Shown piece after piece: positions 16,912 to 24,907 of a DNA stretch of 62,132 nt. Below the pieces are notes generated by a model. The model did no database searches, was not told the origin of the DNA, and saw nothing but the letters and a program-made list of their open reading frames with translations. Origin of the DNA: DASPUH01 sp964518505 (GTDB lineage Bacteria > Chloroflexota > Limnocylindria > Limnocylindrales > CSP1-4); assembly GCA_964518505.1 (NCBI GenBank), contig CAZFGT010000008.1:1-62132 (forward strand). The letters run 5' to 3'. The position numbers and the translations under genes were made by a program. Every line of letters starts with the position of its first letter. Position 1 is the stretch's first letter.

Positions 16912-18106
16912 GGAACTCGCGCCACACGGCTTCCACCAGGGCCGGCTCGGTGAAGAGCTCGTAGGCCGTCTGCGCCACGAGCGTCGCGGCGAGCAGCGTG
17001 GTCTCGTCGGCGCGGGGCGTCGCCGCCGCGTCGCGGAAGAGGGTCGAGTGGCCCGGCACGCCGTCGTCGCAGATGGCGAGGGTCGGGTGGATGGTCGGCA
17101 GGACGAGGCTGACGTTGCCCATGTCGGAGCTGCCGAGGCGCTCCGGGTCGACCCCCTGGTCGGCACGTCCGGCCGCCCGCATGTTGGCCCGGAAGCGCGC
17201 CGCAAGCGTGGCGTTGTCCTTCATCACGGTCGAGCCGCTGCTGAAGACGGTGGCCGCCTCCGTGCCGCTCGCCAGACCGGCCGCCGTGACCATCTCGCGG
17301 AACCGCTGGCGCATCGACTCGAAGTACACCTGGTCGGTGCTGCGGATCATGAAGTGGGCCACCGCGCGGTCGGGGATGATGTTGGCCGCGGTGCCCCCCT
17401 CGGTGATGATGCCGTGGACGCGTGCGTTCGGCGCCAGCTGCTGCCGCCACAGGCCGACCGAGGTGAAGAGCAGGATCATCGCGTCGAGCGCGTTGCGTCC
17501 GCTCCACGGGTCGCTGGCGGCATGCGCCTGGAGGCCGGTGAACGTCACCTCGACGTCCTCGCAGGCGAGGAGCGCGCAGGCGGCATGGTCGCGGTCGCCG
17601 GGGTGGAAGAGGAGGGCCGCGTCAAGGCCCTCGAACAGGCCGTCGTCGAGCATGTACTGCTTGCCCGAGCCGGCCTCTTCGGCGGGCGTGCCAAGGAAGA
17701 CGATCTCGCCGCGCAGCCCGGGCGCCAAGTCGGCCAGGGCGAGGGCCGCGCCGACCCCGCTGGCGGCCATCGTGTTGTGGCCGCACCCGTGGCCCAGGCC
17801 GGGCAGGGCGTCGTACTCGGCCAGGATGCCGATGCGTGGCCCATCGGTGCCGAGGCCCCCGGCCAGCGTGGCCCGGACGGCCGTGGCGAGGCGACCGGCG
17901 GGGGCCTCCACGGTGAAGCCGTGGAGGCGCAGGGCGTCGGCGACCCGCGCTGCCGCGTGCACCTCCTGGAACGCCGGCTCCGGGTCGGCGTGGATGGCAT
18001 GGGAGAGGGCCAGGATCTCGTCGCGGTGGGCCGCCACGGCCGCCGCGACCCGCTGCTTGCCCGCGTCGAGCGTGGTGCCGGCCGGTGTGCCGGCGGCGCT
18101 GCTCAC
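16901..18106 (-). CDS. M20-family amidohydrolase/peptidase
   Basis: This zinc hydrolase of 401 residues belongs to the M20D type that cleaves N-acyl amino acids or related amides. Metal and catalytic signatures are LAEYDALPGLGHGCGHN and the TPAEEAGSG segment with the general-base Glu pair. A dimerisation domain follows (FTGLQAHAASDPW, then the EGGTAANIIPD stretch). Length is typical. It overlaps the ureohydrolase stop-start by 4 bp on one side and the methyltransferase on the other, so the three genes are translationally coupled. A joint role in catabolism of a guanidino or acyl-amide compound is possible but inferred. Confidence 0.88.
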   Translation of the reverse strand: MSSAAGTPAGTTLDAGKQRVAAAVAAHRDEILALSHAIHADPEPAFQEVHAAARVADALRLHGFTVEAPAGRLATAVRATLAGGLGTDGPRIGILAEYDALPGLGHGCGHNTMAASGVGAALALADLAPGLRGEIVFLGTPAEEAGSGKQYMLDDGLFEGLDAALLFHPGDRDHAACALLACEDVEVTFTGLQAHAASDPWSGRNALDAMILLFTSVGLWRQQLAPNARVHGIITEGGTAANIIPDRAVAHFMIRSTDQVYFESMRQRFREMVTAAGLASGTEAATVFSSGSTVMKDNATLAARFRANMRAAGRADQGVDPERLGSSDMGNVSLVLPTIHPTLAICDDGVPGHSTLFRDAAATPRADETTLLAATLVAQTAYELFTEPALVEAVWREFRGA

Positions 18107-19179
18107 CTGGCCGCCCGGTCCGCCGTGGCCGCCACGATGTCAGGCAGGCGGACGCCGCGACCATCACGCTTCTTGACGGCCAGGGCGCTGATGGCCTCGA
18201 GCACGGCGCGGTGGGCCGCCATCGACGTGACCTCGGCGTGATCGAACGGCGGGCAGACCTCGACCACATCCATGCCCGCCAGCTCCACACGGCCCACGAT
18301 GCGCCGGACGGCCCGCAGGACCTCGCGCGTGAGCAGGCCGCCGGGCTCCGGCGTGCCCGTACCGGGGGCCATGCCCGGATCGATGACGTCGATGTCGAGC
18401 GAGAGATAGATGAGGTCCGGGCCGTCCAGCGCCTCCGCGATGGCATCGTCGACGACGGCCTCGGCGCCGCGCTCCTCGATCTCGCGCATGAAGTGGTAGC
18501 GCATGCCCTGCGCCTGCATCCAGGCGAAGATCTCCGGCCCGGGCCAGTAGCCACGCAGGCCCACCTGCACGAAGTTGCGGCCGCTCACGGCGCCCGAGTC
18601 GACGAGCCGGCGCATCGGTGTGCCGTGGCCGGCCAGCACACCGTAGTCATCCGGAGCCGTGTCGGCGTGGGCGTCGAAGTGGACGATGCCGATGCGGCGT
18701 GGAGCGACCACCTCGGCCACCGCCGTCGCGCTTGGCCAGGTGATCGAGTGGTCGCCACCCAGCACGAACGGCACGGCTCCCGAGCGGGCCACCTCCAGCA
18801 CCTTGCGGTAGATCATGGCGTGGCCCCGCTCCAGCCAGGCCGGCACGATGGGGGCATCGCCGGTGTCGACGCCATCCAGGTGGTGCCACGGCTCTACGCC
18901 GAGCTGCAACGAGTGGTCGCCCTCCGTGTACGTCGCGGCGCGGATGGCCCGCGGCCCGAAGCGTGCGCCGGGGCGATGGCTGACGCCCTCGTCCAGTGGC
19001 GCGCCGATGATGGCCACGTCCGGAGCACGGGCGGCGAGGGCCGCCGGATCCTCCAAGTGGTCGCGCTTGCAGAACGTGGGCAGGCCCACGTAGCTCGGCA
19101 GCTCGACCTCGGCCATGGGGGGATAGGCTCGATCCCAGCCATTGAGGTGGGCGAATCCCCCGGAAGACGTCTGGGCCAC
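18103..19179 (-). CDS. ureohydrolase (agmatinase/arginase family)
   Basis: This binuclear manganese hydrolase of 358 residues releases urea from a guanidino substrate. All six metal ligands of the family are visible: His144 in GGDHS, Asp169, His171 and Asp173 in FDAHAD, and Asp262 and Asp264 in LDIDVID. The GTPEPGG loop after them is typical of agmatinase-like rather than animal arginase-like members. The start is the GTG at 19179 with GAGG 5 nt upstream; an ATG 21 codons later is less well supported. Agmatine, guanidinobutyrate or guanidinopropionate are all possible substrates. Confidence 0.88.
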   Translation of the reverse strand: MAQTSSGGFAHLNGWDRAYPPMAEVELPSYVGLPTFCKRDHLEDPAALAARAPDVAIIGAPLDEGVSHRPGARFGPRAIRAATYTEGDHSLQLGVEPWHHLDGVDTGDAPIVPAWLERGHAMIYRKVLEVARSGAVPFVLGGDHSITWPSATAVAEVVAPRRIGIVHFDAHADTAPDDYGVLAGHGTPMRRLVDSGAVSGRNFVQVGLRGYWPGPEIFAWMQAQGMRYHFMREIEERGAEAVVDDAIAEALDGPDLIYLSLDIDVIDPGMAPGTGTPEPGGLLTREVLRAVRRIVGRVELAGMDVVEVCPPFDHAEVTSMAAHRAVLEAISALAVKKRDGRGVRLPDIVAATADRAAR

Positions 19180-19260
19180 GGCGGCCTCGCATGGCGCGTG
19201 GCGCCGCCGGTTCCCCGTGACGGTCCAGCGGGGCGCCTCGGGCGGGATGATAGCCCCCCG

Positions 19261-19632
19261 TCAGCGCTCCACGCTCAGGCTCACCTCGACGAAGAGGGCC
19301 ATCGCCGTCACGAACAGGGCGATCGGCAGGCTGAACGCGCCGAGCTCCCGCAGGAGCACGAACAGGGCCGCAAGGGCCCCCACGCCGGCGCCCCGCCGCG
19401 CCGCGCGGCCCCAGTCGCCGTGGTACGCGATGCGCCGGTGGAGGCCGAAGGCGGCCAGCCAGCACAGCGGGATGGCCGTCAGGCCGACGGCGACGCCGAT
19501 CAGGGCCGCCCCGAGCGCCTCGACGAGGAGCGTGTCGGGATAGACGGTCGTGACCAGCAGGACGAGAGCGATCCACGAGGCGACCGCGGCGCTGAGCAGG
19601 CCCAGGTTGAAGGAGCGATCGCGCGCGTACAC
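19261..19632 (-). CDS. small four-helix membrane protein, function unknown
   Basis: This 123-residue protein has four hydrophobic segments (about 9-29, 36-60, 78-93, 97-118) and a basic loop (HRRIAYHGDWGRAARRG) in the middle. No family is recognised. The GTG at 19632 begins the frame. It stands between the helicase-nuclease gene and the ureohydrolase gene on the same strand, with gaps of 45 and 81 bp. Confidence 0.65.
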   Translation of the reverse strand: MYARDRSFNLGLLSAAVASWIALVLLVTTVYPDTLLVEALGAALIGVAVGLTAIPLCWLAAFGLHRRIAYHGDWGRAARRGAGVGALAALFVLLRELGAFSLPIALFVTAMALFVEVSLSVER

Positions 19633-19677
19633 CGGGGACGAGTCTAGCGGTCGCCCGCGGCCCGTCGACCGTCCCGG

Positions 19678-22600
19678 TCAGGCGGCGCTGGACGGGCAGA
19701 TCTCGCGGAAGGGGCAGCCGCCGCAGGCCATCGGGTCGGGGGTGGGCTCGAACTCGCCCCGCCGGATGCCCCCGGCGGCCGCCGTGAGCCGCGCCCGGGC
19801 CCGCTCCAGGCGGACCGGGTCGGGCGCTACTGCGCCGACCGTATTGCTGGTCAGGAAGTGGAGCTGGACCAGCGCCGGCAGCTCGCCTGTCTCCGCCTGG
19901 TGGGCCAGCGCGTACAGCGCGAGCTGCAGCGACTCGCGCGCTCGCTGTCGCGCCCGTCGCCCGTCGGGGACGTCGCCGGACTTGTAGTCGGTGATGATCG
20001 CGCCATCTGGCCCCTCGTCGACGCGATCGTAGCGGCCGCGCAGGCGGTCGCCCCCCAGGGTGACGCTGAATGACGCCTCGACGGCGGCGGGCGGGGCGGC
20101 CCTGCTCGCGAGGCGATCGTCGCGGAAGCGCCGGAGGGCGGCCTGCCCGGCCGCGAAGCGCGCCTCTTCGTGAGCGCGGGAGAGGAACCCCTCCGACTGC
20201 CAGTGCTCGGCGAAGGCATCCAGCAAGGTCTCCTCGCTCAGGGGGCTGCCACGGCGCTCACTCAGGTGGTAGGCGGCCACCGCGGCATGCAGCGCCGAGC
20301 CGTAGATGAGGGCGTGGTGCGACGGCGTCGGCAGACCGGTCACGTAGCGGTAGCGGTACTGGCGCGGGCAGGCGAGGTAGCTGTCGAGCTGCGAGAAGCT
20401 GAGCTCGCGCGGCGCGGCCGGCGTCCCGGGCGCCGCCGTCGCCGGCTCGGCCGGCGCGGTGCCGAGCGCCTCGAGGGCGGCCACGGGATCAGGGGCCTGG
20501 TGGAGCCGGGCGGGCGGGCGGTCGAGCGCCTCAGCCAGGAACGGCGACGGGCGGGCCACCCGGGCGCCGCGGGCCCGTTCCGACCACGTCAGGATCAGCT
20601 CGTCCCTGGCTCGTGTCATGGCCACGTACGCGAGGCGCCGCTCCTCCGCGTGCGGCACGGACGGCTGCGCCGCGTCGGGCTGCGCATCCATGAGCTCGCG
20701 CGGCAGGGCGAACGCCGCGGCGCGGCCCCTGACCGGGAAGCGGCCCTCCGCGAGGCCGGCCACGACGACCAGCGAGAACTCCAGGCCCTTGGCCTTGTGG
20801 GCCGTGAGGACGGACACCGCGTCCGGCGCATCGAGCGGCCCGTCGTCATCCGGGTCGTCGGCCGGCTCGTCGGTCAGCAAGTCGAGGTGCGGCACGAGGA
20901 AGGCCAGGCGGGGATCGGGCAGGACCGCGGCCTGGTCCCGGATGACGGTGAAGAGACGCACGACGGCCTGCACCGAGACATCCCCGTCGGGCTGTCGCGC
21001 CAGCCGAGCCAGGCGGCCACTGCGCTTGAGGTGGTCGTAGAGCACCTCGGGGGCCGGTCGCCGGTGGGCCATCTCGCAGGCGGCCTCGATGTCACCGACC
21101 AGCCGCTCCACGGACGTCCTGGTCGAGGGCGCGACGCGCACGATGCCCGGCTGCGCGAGCAGCTCGCGCAGGACCTCCCACAGCGGGCGGTGGCGCCGGC
21201 GGGCCATCTCGAGCAACGTGGTGAGGTCCGCTCCGCCGAGCCGGTACGGCTCGGCCGTGGCGAGGGCGTACAGGTCGAGGGTCGACGCAGGGTCGGCGGT
21301 CGTGCGCAGGAAGGCCAGCAGTTCTCGACATGCCGGCCGGTCGAGCAGGCCGCTGCCGCCGGATGACCTTGTCGCGAGCCCCGCCGCGTCGAGCGCCTGG
21401 AGGAAGGGCAGGGCATCGCGGTTGCTGCGCACCAGGACGGCCATCTCACGCAACGGCAGGCCAGCGGCCGCCCGGGCGGCGAGGGTGTCCGCGACCCACG
21501 CGGCCTCCGCGTCCACGGTCCCGAAGCCCTCGCAGATCACCGGGCGAGGCCGCGCCCGCCGGTGGGCGACGAGCGCCCGACGCGGTGCCGCGGGCGGGTC
21601 GGCTGGGTCGTTACAGGCGATCAGGCGAGCGGCGGCGACAAGGATCGGCCGGCGCGAGCGGTAGTTGCGCCGCAGGGTGACGGTGGTCGCCGCGGGCCAG
21701 GCGCGACGGGCCGCCTGGGCGGTCCCCTCCACCGCGCCCCGGAAGCCGTAGATGGCCTGGTCGTCGTCGCCGACGACCGTCAGGTTGCCCCGCGGCCCGA
21801 CGAGCGACTCGAGGAGCCGCAGCTGGGCCGGGTCGGTGTCCTGGAACTCGTCCACGAGCACGAAGCGGTAGCGCCCGCGCAGCGCCTGGCGAACGGCCGG
21901 GTGGTCCTCCAGGAGTCGCACGGCCAGCCCGACCTGGTCGCCGAAGTCGATGCAGCCGGCCGCCACCAGCAAGCGCTCGTAGGCCCCATACGCCCGCGCG
22001 AGGGCCATATGCCGCTCGGCCGCCTCGATCGCCTCCGCCGGGTCCTCCGCGCCGGACTCAGCCAGGTGCCGTGCTTCGTCGAGCAGTCGCAAGGCCTGAG
22101 CCTCGTACCGCTCCGGCGACAGCCCCGCTTGCTTGGCCCGGCCGAACGCCTCTGCAAGGCCCACGGCGGCACGGCCCGGATCGCCAAGGCGGCGGTCGCC
22201 GTCCAGGCCCAGGTCGAACAGCCGTTCCCGGATGAAGCCGGCTGCCGCCGGCCGTGAAAGGAGGCGGGGCTCCGGCGGCAGACCGAGCTCGAAGGCGTGG
22301 TCGCGCACGAGCCGGTCCCCGAAGGCGTGGAAGGTCTGGGTCGTCACGTCGGCATAGCCGTAGGGCACCAGCTCATCCACCCGTCCCTGGAGTTCAGCAG
22401 CCGCCTTCTCCGTGAAGGTCAGGGCCAGGATCTCCGCCGGCCGTGCCCGCTTGGTGGCGATGAGCCAGGCGACACGCCGGGTGATGACGCGTGTCTTGCC
22501 GGTGCCCGGACCGGCGACCACGACGAGTGGCCCGTCGCCGTGGGTCACGGCCCGCCGCTGGGCCCCGTCCAGACCCTTCAGGACGGCGGCCACGGTGGCC

Positions 22601-22680
22601 AGGGCGACCGGCGCCCCGGCCGCCGCGCCGGACGGGCGGGCAACCGCCGGCGAGCGGTGTGGAGCGAGGGCTGCGGTCAT
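19678..22680 (-). CDS. UvrD/PcrA-type helicase fused to a Fe-S PD-(D/E)XK nuclease
   Basis: This protein of 1000 residues joins a superfamily 1A helicase to a RecB-type nuclease. Helicase motifs: GPGTGKT (57-63), LTFTEKAA, LVDEFQDTD (motif II), VVGDDDQAIYGFRG (motif III), HKAKGLEF and VAMTRARDEL. The nuclease part starts near CPRQYRYRY and has GRYDRVDEG and ITDYKSGD. The last residues hold CGGCPFREIC. Together with the Cys of CPRQ this makes the four-Cys Fe-S pattern of AddB/Cas4-like nucleases. Such fusions resemble the AdnAB/AddAB subunits for double-strand break processing, but no second subunit gene is adjacent. The start is the ATG at 22680; the longer frame crosses the divergent promoter region. 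Confidence 0.88.
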   Translation of the reverse strand: MTAALAPHRSPAVARPSGAAAGAPVALATVAAVLKGLDGAQRRAVTHGDGPLVVVAGPGTGKTRVITRRVAWLIATKRARPAEILALTFTEKAAAELQGRVDELVPYGYADVTTQTFHAFGDRLVRDHAFELGLPPEPRLLSRPAAAGFIRERLFDLGLDGDRRLGDPGRAAVGLAEAFGRAKQAGLSPERYEAQALRLLDEARHLAESGAEDPAEAIEAAERHMALARAYGAYERLLVAAGCIDFGDQVGLAVRLLEDHPAVRQALRGRYRFVLVDEFQDTDPAQLRLLESLVGPRGNLTVVGDDDQAIYGFRGAVEGTAQAARRAWPAATTVTLRRNYRSRRPILVAAARLIACNDPADPPAAPRRALVAHRRARPRPVICEGFGTVDAEAAWVADTLAARAAAGLPLREMAVLVRSNRDALPFLQALDAAGLATRSSGGSGLLDRPACRELLAFLRTTADPASTLDLYALATAEPYRLGGADLTTLLEMARRRHRPLWEVLRELLAQPGIVRVAPSTRTSVERLVGDIEAACEMAHRRPAPEVLYDHLKRSGRLARLARQPDGDVSVQAVVRLFTVIRDQAAVLPDPRLAFLVPHLDLLTDEPADDPDDDGPLDAPDAVSVLTAHKAKGLEFSLVVVAGLAEGRFPVRGRAAAFALPRELMDAQPDAAQPSVPHAEERRLAYVAMTRARDELILTWSERARGARVARPSPFLAEALDRPPARLHQAPDPVAALEALGTAPAEPATAAPGTPAAPRELSFSQLDSYLACPRQYRYRYVTGLPTPSHHALIYGSALHAAVAAYHLSERRGSPLSEETLLDAFAEHWQSEGFLSRAHEEARFAAGQAALRRFRDDRLASRAAPPAAVEASFSVTLGGDRLRGRYDRVDEGPDGAIITDYKSGDVPDGRRARQRARESLQLALYALAHQAETGELPALVQLHFLTSNTVGAVAPDPVRLERARARLTAAAGGIRRGEFEPTPDPMACGGCPFREICPSSAA

Positions 22681-22703
22681 GGCCCCAAGGTTCGAGTGCC
22701 CCG

Positions 22704-22722
22704 GTGTCAGCTCAGGTGACAC
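22704..22722. promoter_or_regulatory. inverted repeat between divergent genes, operator candidate
   Basis: GTGTCA (22704-22709) and TGACAC (22717-22722) form a perfect inverted repeat around 7 bases. It lies in the 89-bp gap between the helicase-nuclease start and a divergent membrane-protein start, where a repressor could act on both. Confidence 0.35.
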
Positions 22723-22769
22723 GCCGGTCGGGAACAGGGCTCTGACGGCGTCGAGTATCCTGCGCGTCG

Positions 22770-23123
22770 ATGAGCAAGCGTGTCCGTGGTCGCCGCCCCT
22801 CCGCTGCCCGGCCGGCCAACCGGCCGGTGCGACAGCCCGCACCTGCCGCTGCCGCCCTGGCCCCGGCCAACCAGCTGACGCAGGCCGCCGAGCCCAACGT
22901 CCCGGTGGCGGCCGCGACCGGCGCCGCCACCGCCACCGCGGTGCGCTCGCCGCTTCCCCGCAGCGGACCGGCCCGCCAGAGCGCGCTCGCCGTGCGCGCC
23001 GCCACGGAGTACGTCTATGTGGGCCAGGACCTGCGCCACATCGCCCTGCTGGCTTCGGCGATCGGGGGCGTCCTGATCCTCCTCTGGCTGATCATCGACG
23101 TCCTGCGCCTGATCCAGCTCTGA
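22770..23123 (+). CDS. C-terminally membrane-anchored small protein, function unknown
   Basis: This 117-residue protein has a basic, Pro/Ala-rich, probably disordered first 70 residues, then TEYVYVGQDLRHI and a single C-terminal transmembrane helix (about 90-112, IALLASAIGGVLILLWLIIDV). This is a tail-anchor-like layout. No family name is certain. TATCCT at 22756-22761 is followed by eight bases and the ATG, which would give a leaderless mRNA. It ends 24 bp before the convergent rarA gene. Confidence 0.7.
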   Translation: MSKRVRGRRPSAARPANRPVRQPAPAAAALAPANQLTQAAEPNVPVAAATGAATATAVRSPLPRSGPARQSALAVRAATEYVYVGQDLRHIALLASAIGGVLILLWLIIDVLRLIQL

Positions 23124-23147
23124 CCGGCGGCCCGCCCGGGCGCCCCC

Positions 23148-24653
23148 TCAGGCGTCGGTCGACGGACTCGCCGGATCAGCCCCCGTGGCCTCGTCGGCGT
23201 CCTGTCGCTGGGCACCCGCGATGCGCCGTTTCTGCTCCTCGCGGGCCGGCATGACCTTGCCGGCGACCCGCATCGCATCCACCTCGGGCTCGTCCGGCCG
23301 ACGCGCGGCGCGGCGCCCTCTCGCCTCCGCACGGGCCGCCCGCAACCGCTCGAGCCGCTCCCCGATCTGCTTCTCCAACCCCTGATCCGACGGCACGTAG
23401 TAGCGCCGCTCGGCGAGCTCATCGGGCAGGTACTGCTGGCCCACATCGGCGCCCTCGAACTCATGCGGGTAGCGGTACCCCTCCCCCGTCCCGAAGTCGC
23501 GCCGCTCGCGCCAGGTCGCGCTGCGCAGGTGGGACGGGACGGGCAGGGAACCGTGCTGCTGGACGTCGGCCATGGCCGCCCAGTAGGCCGTGCCGGCGCG
23601 GTTGGACTTGGGGGCGCTGGCCAGGTACGCCGCCGCCTGGGCGAGGGCGTATTGCGCCTCCGGCAGGCCCACCCAATCCAGCGCATAGGCCGCCGCCACG
23701 GCCAGCTGCAGGCCGCGCGGGTCGGCGTTGCCGATGTCCTCGGAGGCCAGGATGATCAGCCGCCGGGCGATGAACCGGGGGTCCTCGCCGGCCGCCACCA
23801 TCGTCGCCAGCCAGTACAGCGCCGCGTCCGGATCGTTGCCGCGCACGCTCTTGATGAGGGCACTCACCGTGTCGTAGTGGCCGTCACCGGCCCGGTCGTA
23901 GGCGAGCACTCGCTGCTGGGCCGCGGCCTCGAGCATCTCGCGCGTGGGACTGCCGCCGTCGGCCAGGGCGATGGCCGCCTCCAGCACGTTGAGGGCGATG
24001 CGGGCATCGCCGCCGCTCACCTCCACGAGGTGGCTCAAGGCGTCGTCCGCGAGCCCCACGTGGCCGCCGTAGCCCCGCTCGTCGGCCAGCGCGCGCCGCA
24101 CGATCGTCGTCACGTATTCGTCGGTGAGCGGCTCCAGGCGCATCACTCGCGTGCGCGACAGGAGGGCCGAGTTGACCTCGTGATACGGGTTCTCCGTGGT
24201 GGCCCCGATGAGCGTGATCGTGCCGGCCTCGACGTGGGGCAGCAGGGCGTCCTGCTGCCCCTTGTTGAAGCGGTGGATCTCGTCGATGAAGAGGACCGTC
24301 GGCGGGCCGCCGGTCGCCGAGCGCTCGGCCGCCGCGGCGATGAGGGCCCGCACGTCGGCCACGCCGCTCATCACCGCGCTGAGGGTCTCGAAGCGCGCCC
24401 CGGCCGCATCGGCCAGCAGGCGCGCCAGCGTCGTCTTGCCGACCCCCGGCGGACCCCACAGGATCATCGAGGCCAGGTGTCCGTGGCGCAGTTGACGGGT
24501 CAGTGTCCCGTGCTCGCCGATCAGGTGGCCCTGGCCCACCACCTCGGCCAGGGTGCGCGGCCGCATCCGGGCAGCCAGCGGCGCGTGCTGGTCGGACGCG
24601 GGCTGGAACAGCGTCCCAGGAGGGGCTCCGGAGGGGCTTCGACGACCCGGCAT
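23148..24653 (-). CDS. rarA: replication-associated recombination AAA+ ATPase RarA/MgsA
   Basis: This clamp-loader-like AAA+ ATPase of 501 residues acts at stalled replication forks. Walker A is GPPGVGKT (67-74) and Walker B FIDEIHRFNKGQQDALLP, a RarA-specific run. Sensor 1 is GATTENP and the SRTRVM Arg finger region follows. The middle (GDARIALNVLEAA) and the tetramerisation domain (DPDAALYWLA, ASEDIGNADP) are typical. The C-terminal 80 residues form a charged tail (RAARAEARGRRAARRPDEPE) longer than in Escherichia coli. It is a stand-alone minus-strand gene; the 254 bp upstream hold no gene. Confidence 0.93.
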   Translation of the reverse strand: MPGRRSPSGAPPGTLFQPASDQHAPLAARMRPRTLAEVVGQGHLIGEHGTLTRQLRHGHLASMILWGPPGVGKTTLARLLADAAGARFETLSAVMSGVADVRALIAAAAERSATGGPPTVLFIDEIHRFNKGQQDALLPHVEAGTITLIGATTENPYHEVNSALLSRTRVMRLEPLTDEYVTTIVRRALADERGYGGHVGLADDALSHLVEVSGGDARIALNVLEAAIALADGGSPTREMLEAAAQQRVLAYDRAGDGHYDTVSALIKSVRGNDPDAALYWLATMVAAGEDPRFIARRLIILASEDIGNADPRGLQLAVAAAYALDWVGLPEAQYALAQAAAYLASAPKSNRAGTAYWAAMADVQQHGSLPVPSHLRSATWRERRDFGTGEGYRYPHEFEGADVGQQYLPDELAERRYYVPSDQGLEKQIGERLERLRAARAEARGRRAARRPDEPEVDAMRVAGKVMPAREEQKRRIAGAQRQDADEATGADPASPSTDA

Positions 24654-24907
24654 CGGATGAGTCTACGTGCCGTGGCCCGCCGGGAGCTCGCCGAGGCTCG
24701 TCGCCCAAGGCCGGGCGCCTGGGTTCATGCATCAGCCGACTGTCCCGGCCGCCGGGCGACCGGGACGCCACCCCCCAGAGCCATTCATGCGCCATCGGGA
24801 TGAGCCAGCCCGTGACGAGGCCCGCAGGCGCGAGACGGGGGCGCACGCCGGTCGTGACAGTCGCGGCGCGCATGACGGCTCGCCCGCCATCGTGCGACGG
24901 GCGGGTG

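Noticed and set aside
24881..24903. Terminator behind the VanW gene
   Set aside because: CGCCCG and CGGGCG can pair over an 11-base loop, but the stem is only six pairs and no T tract follows on the minus strand. The whole 24654-24907 gap shows nothing else convincing.
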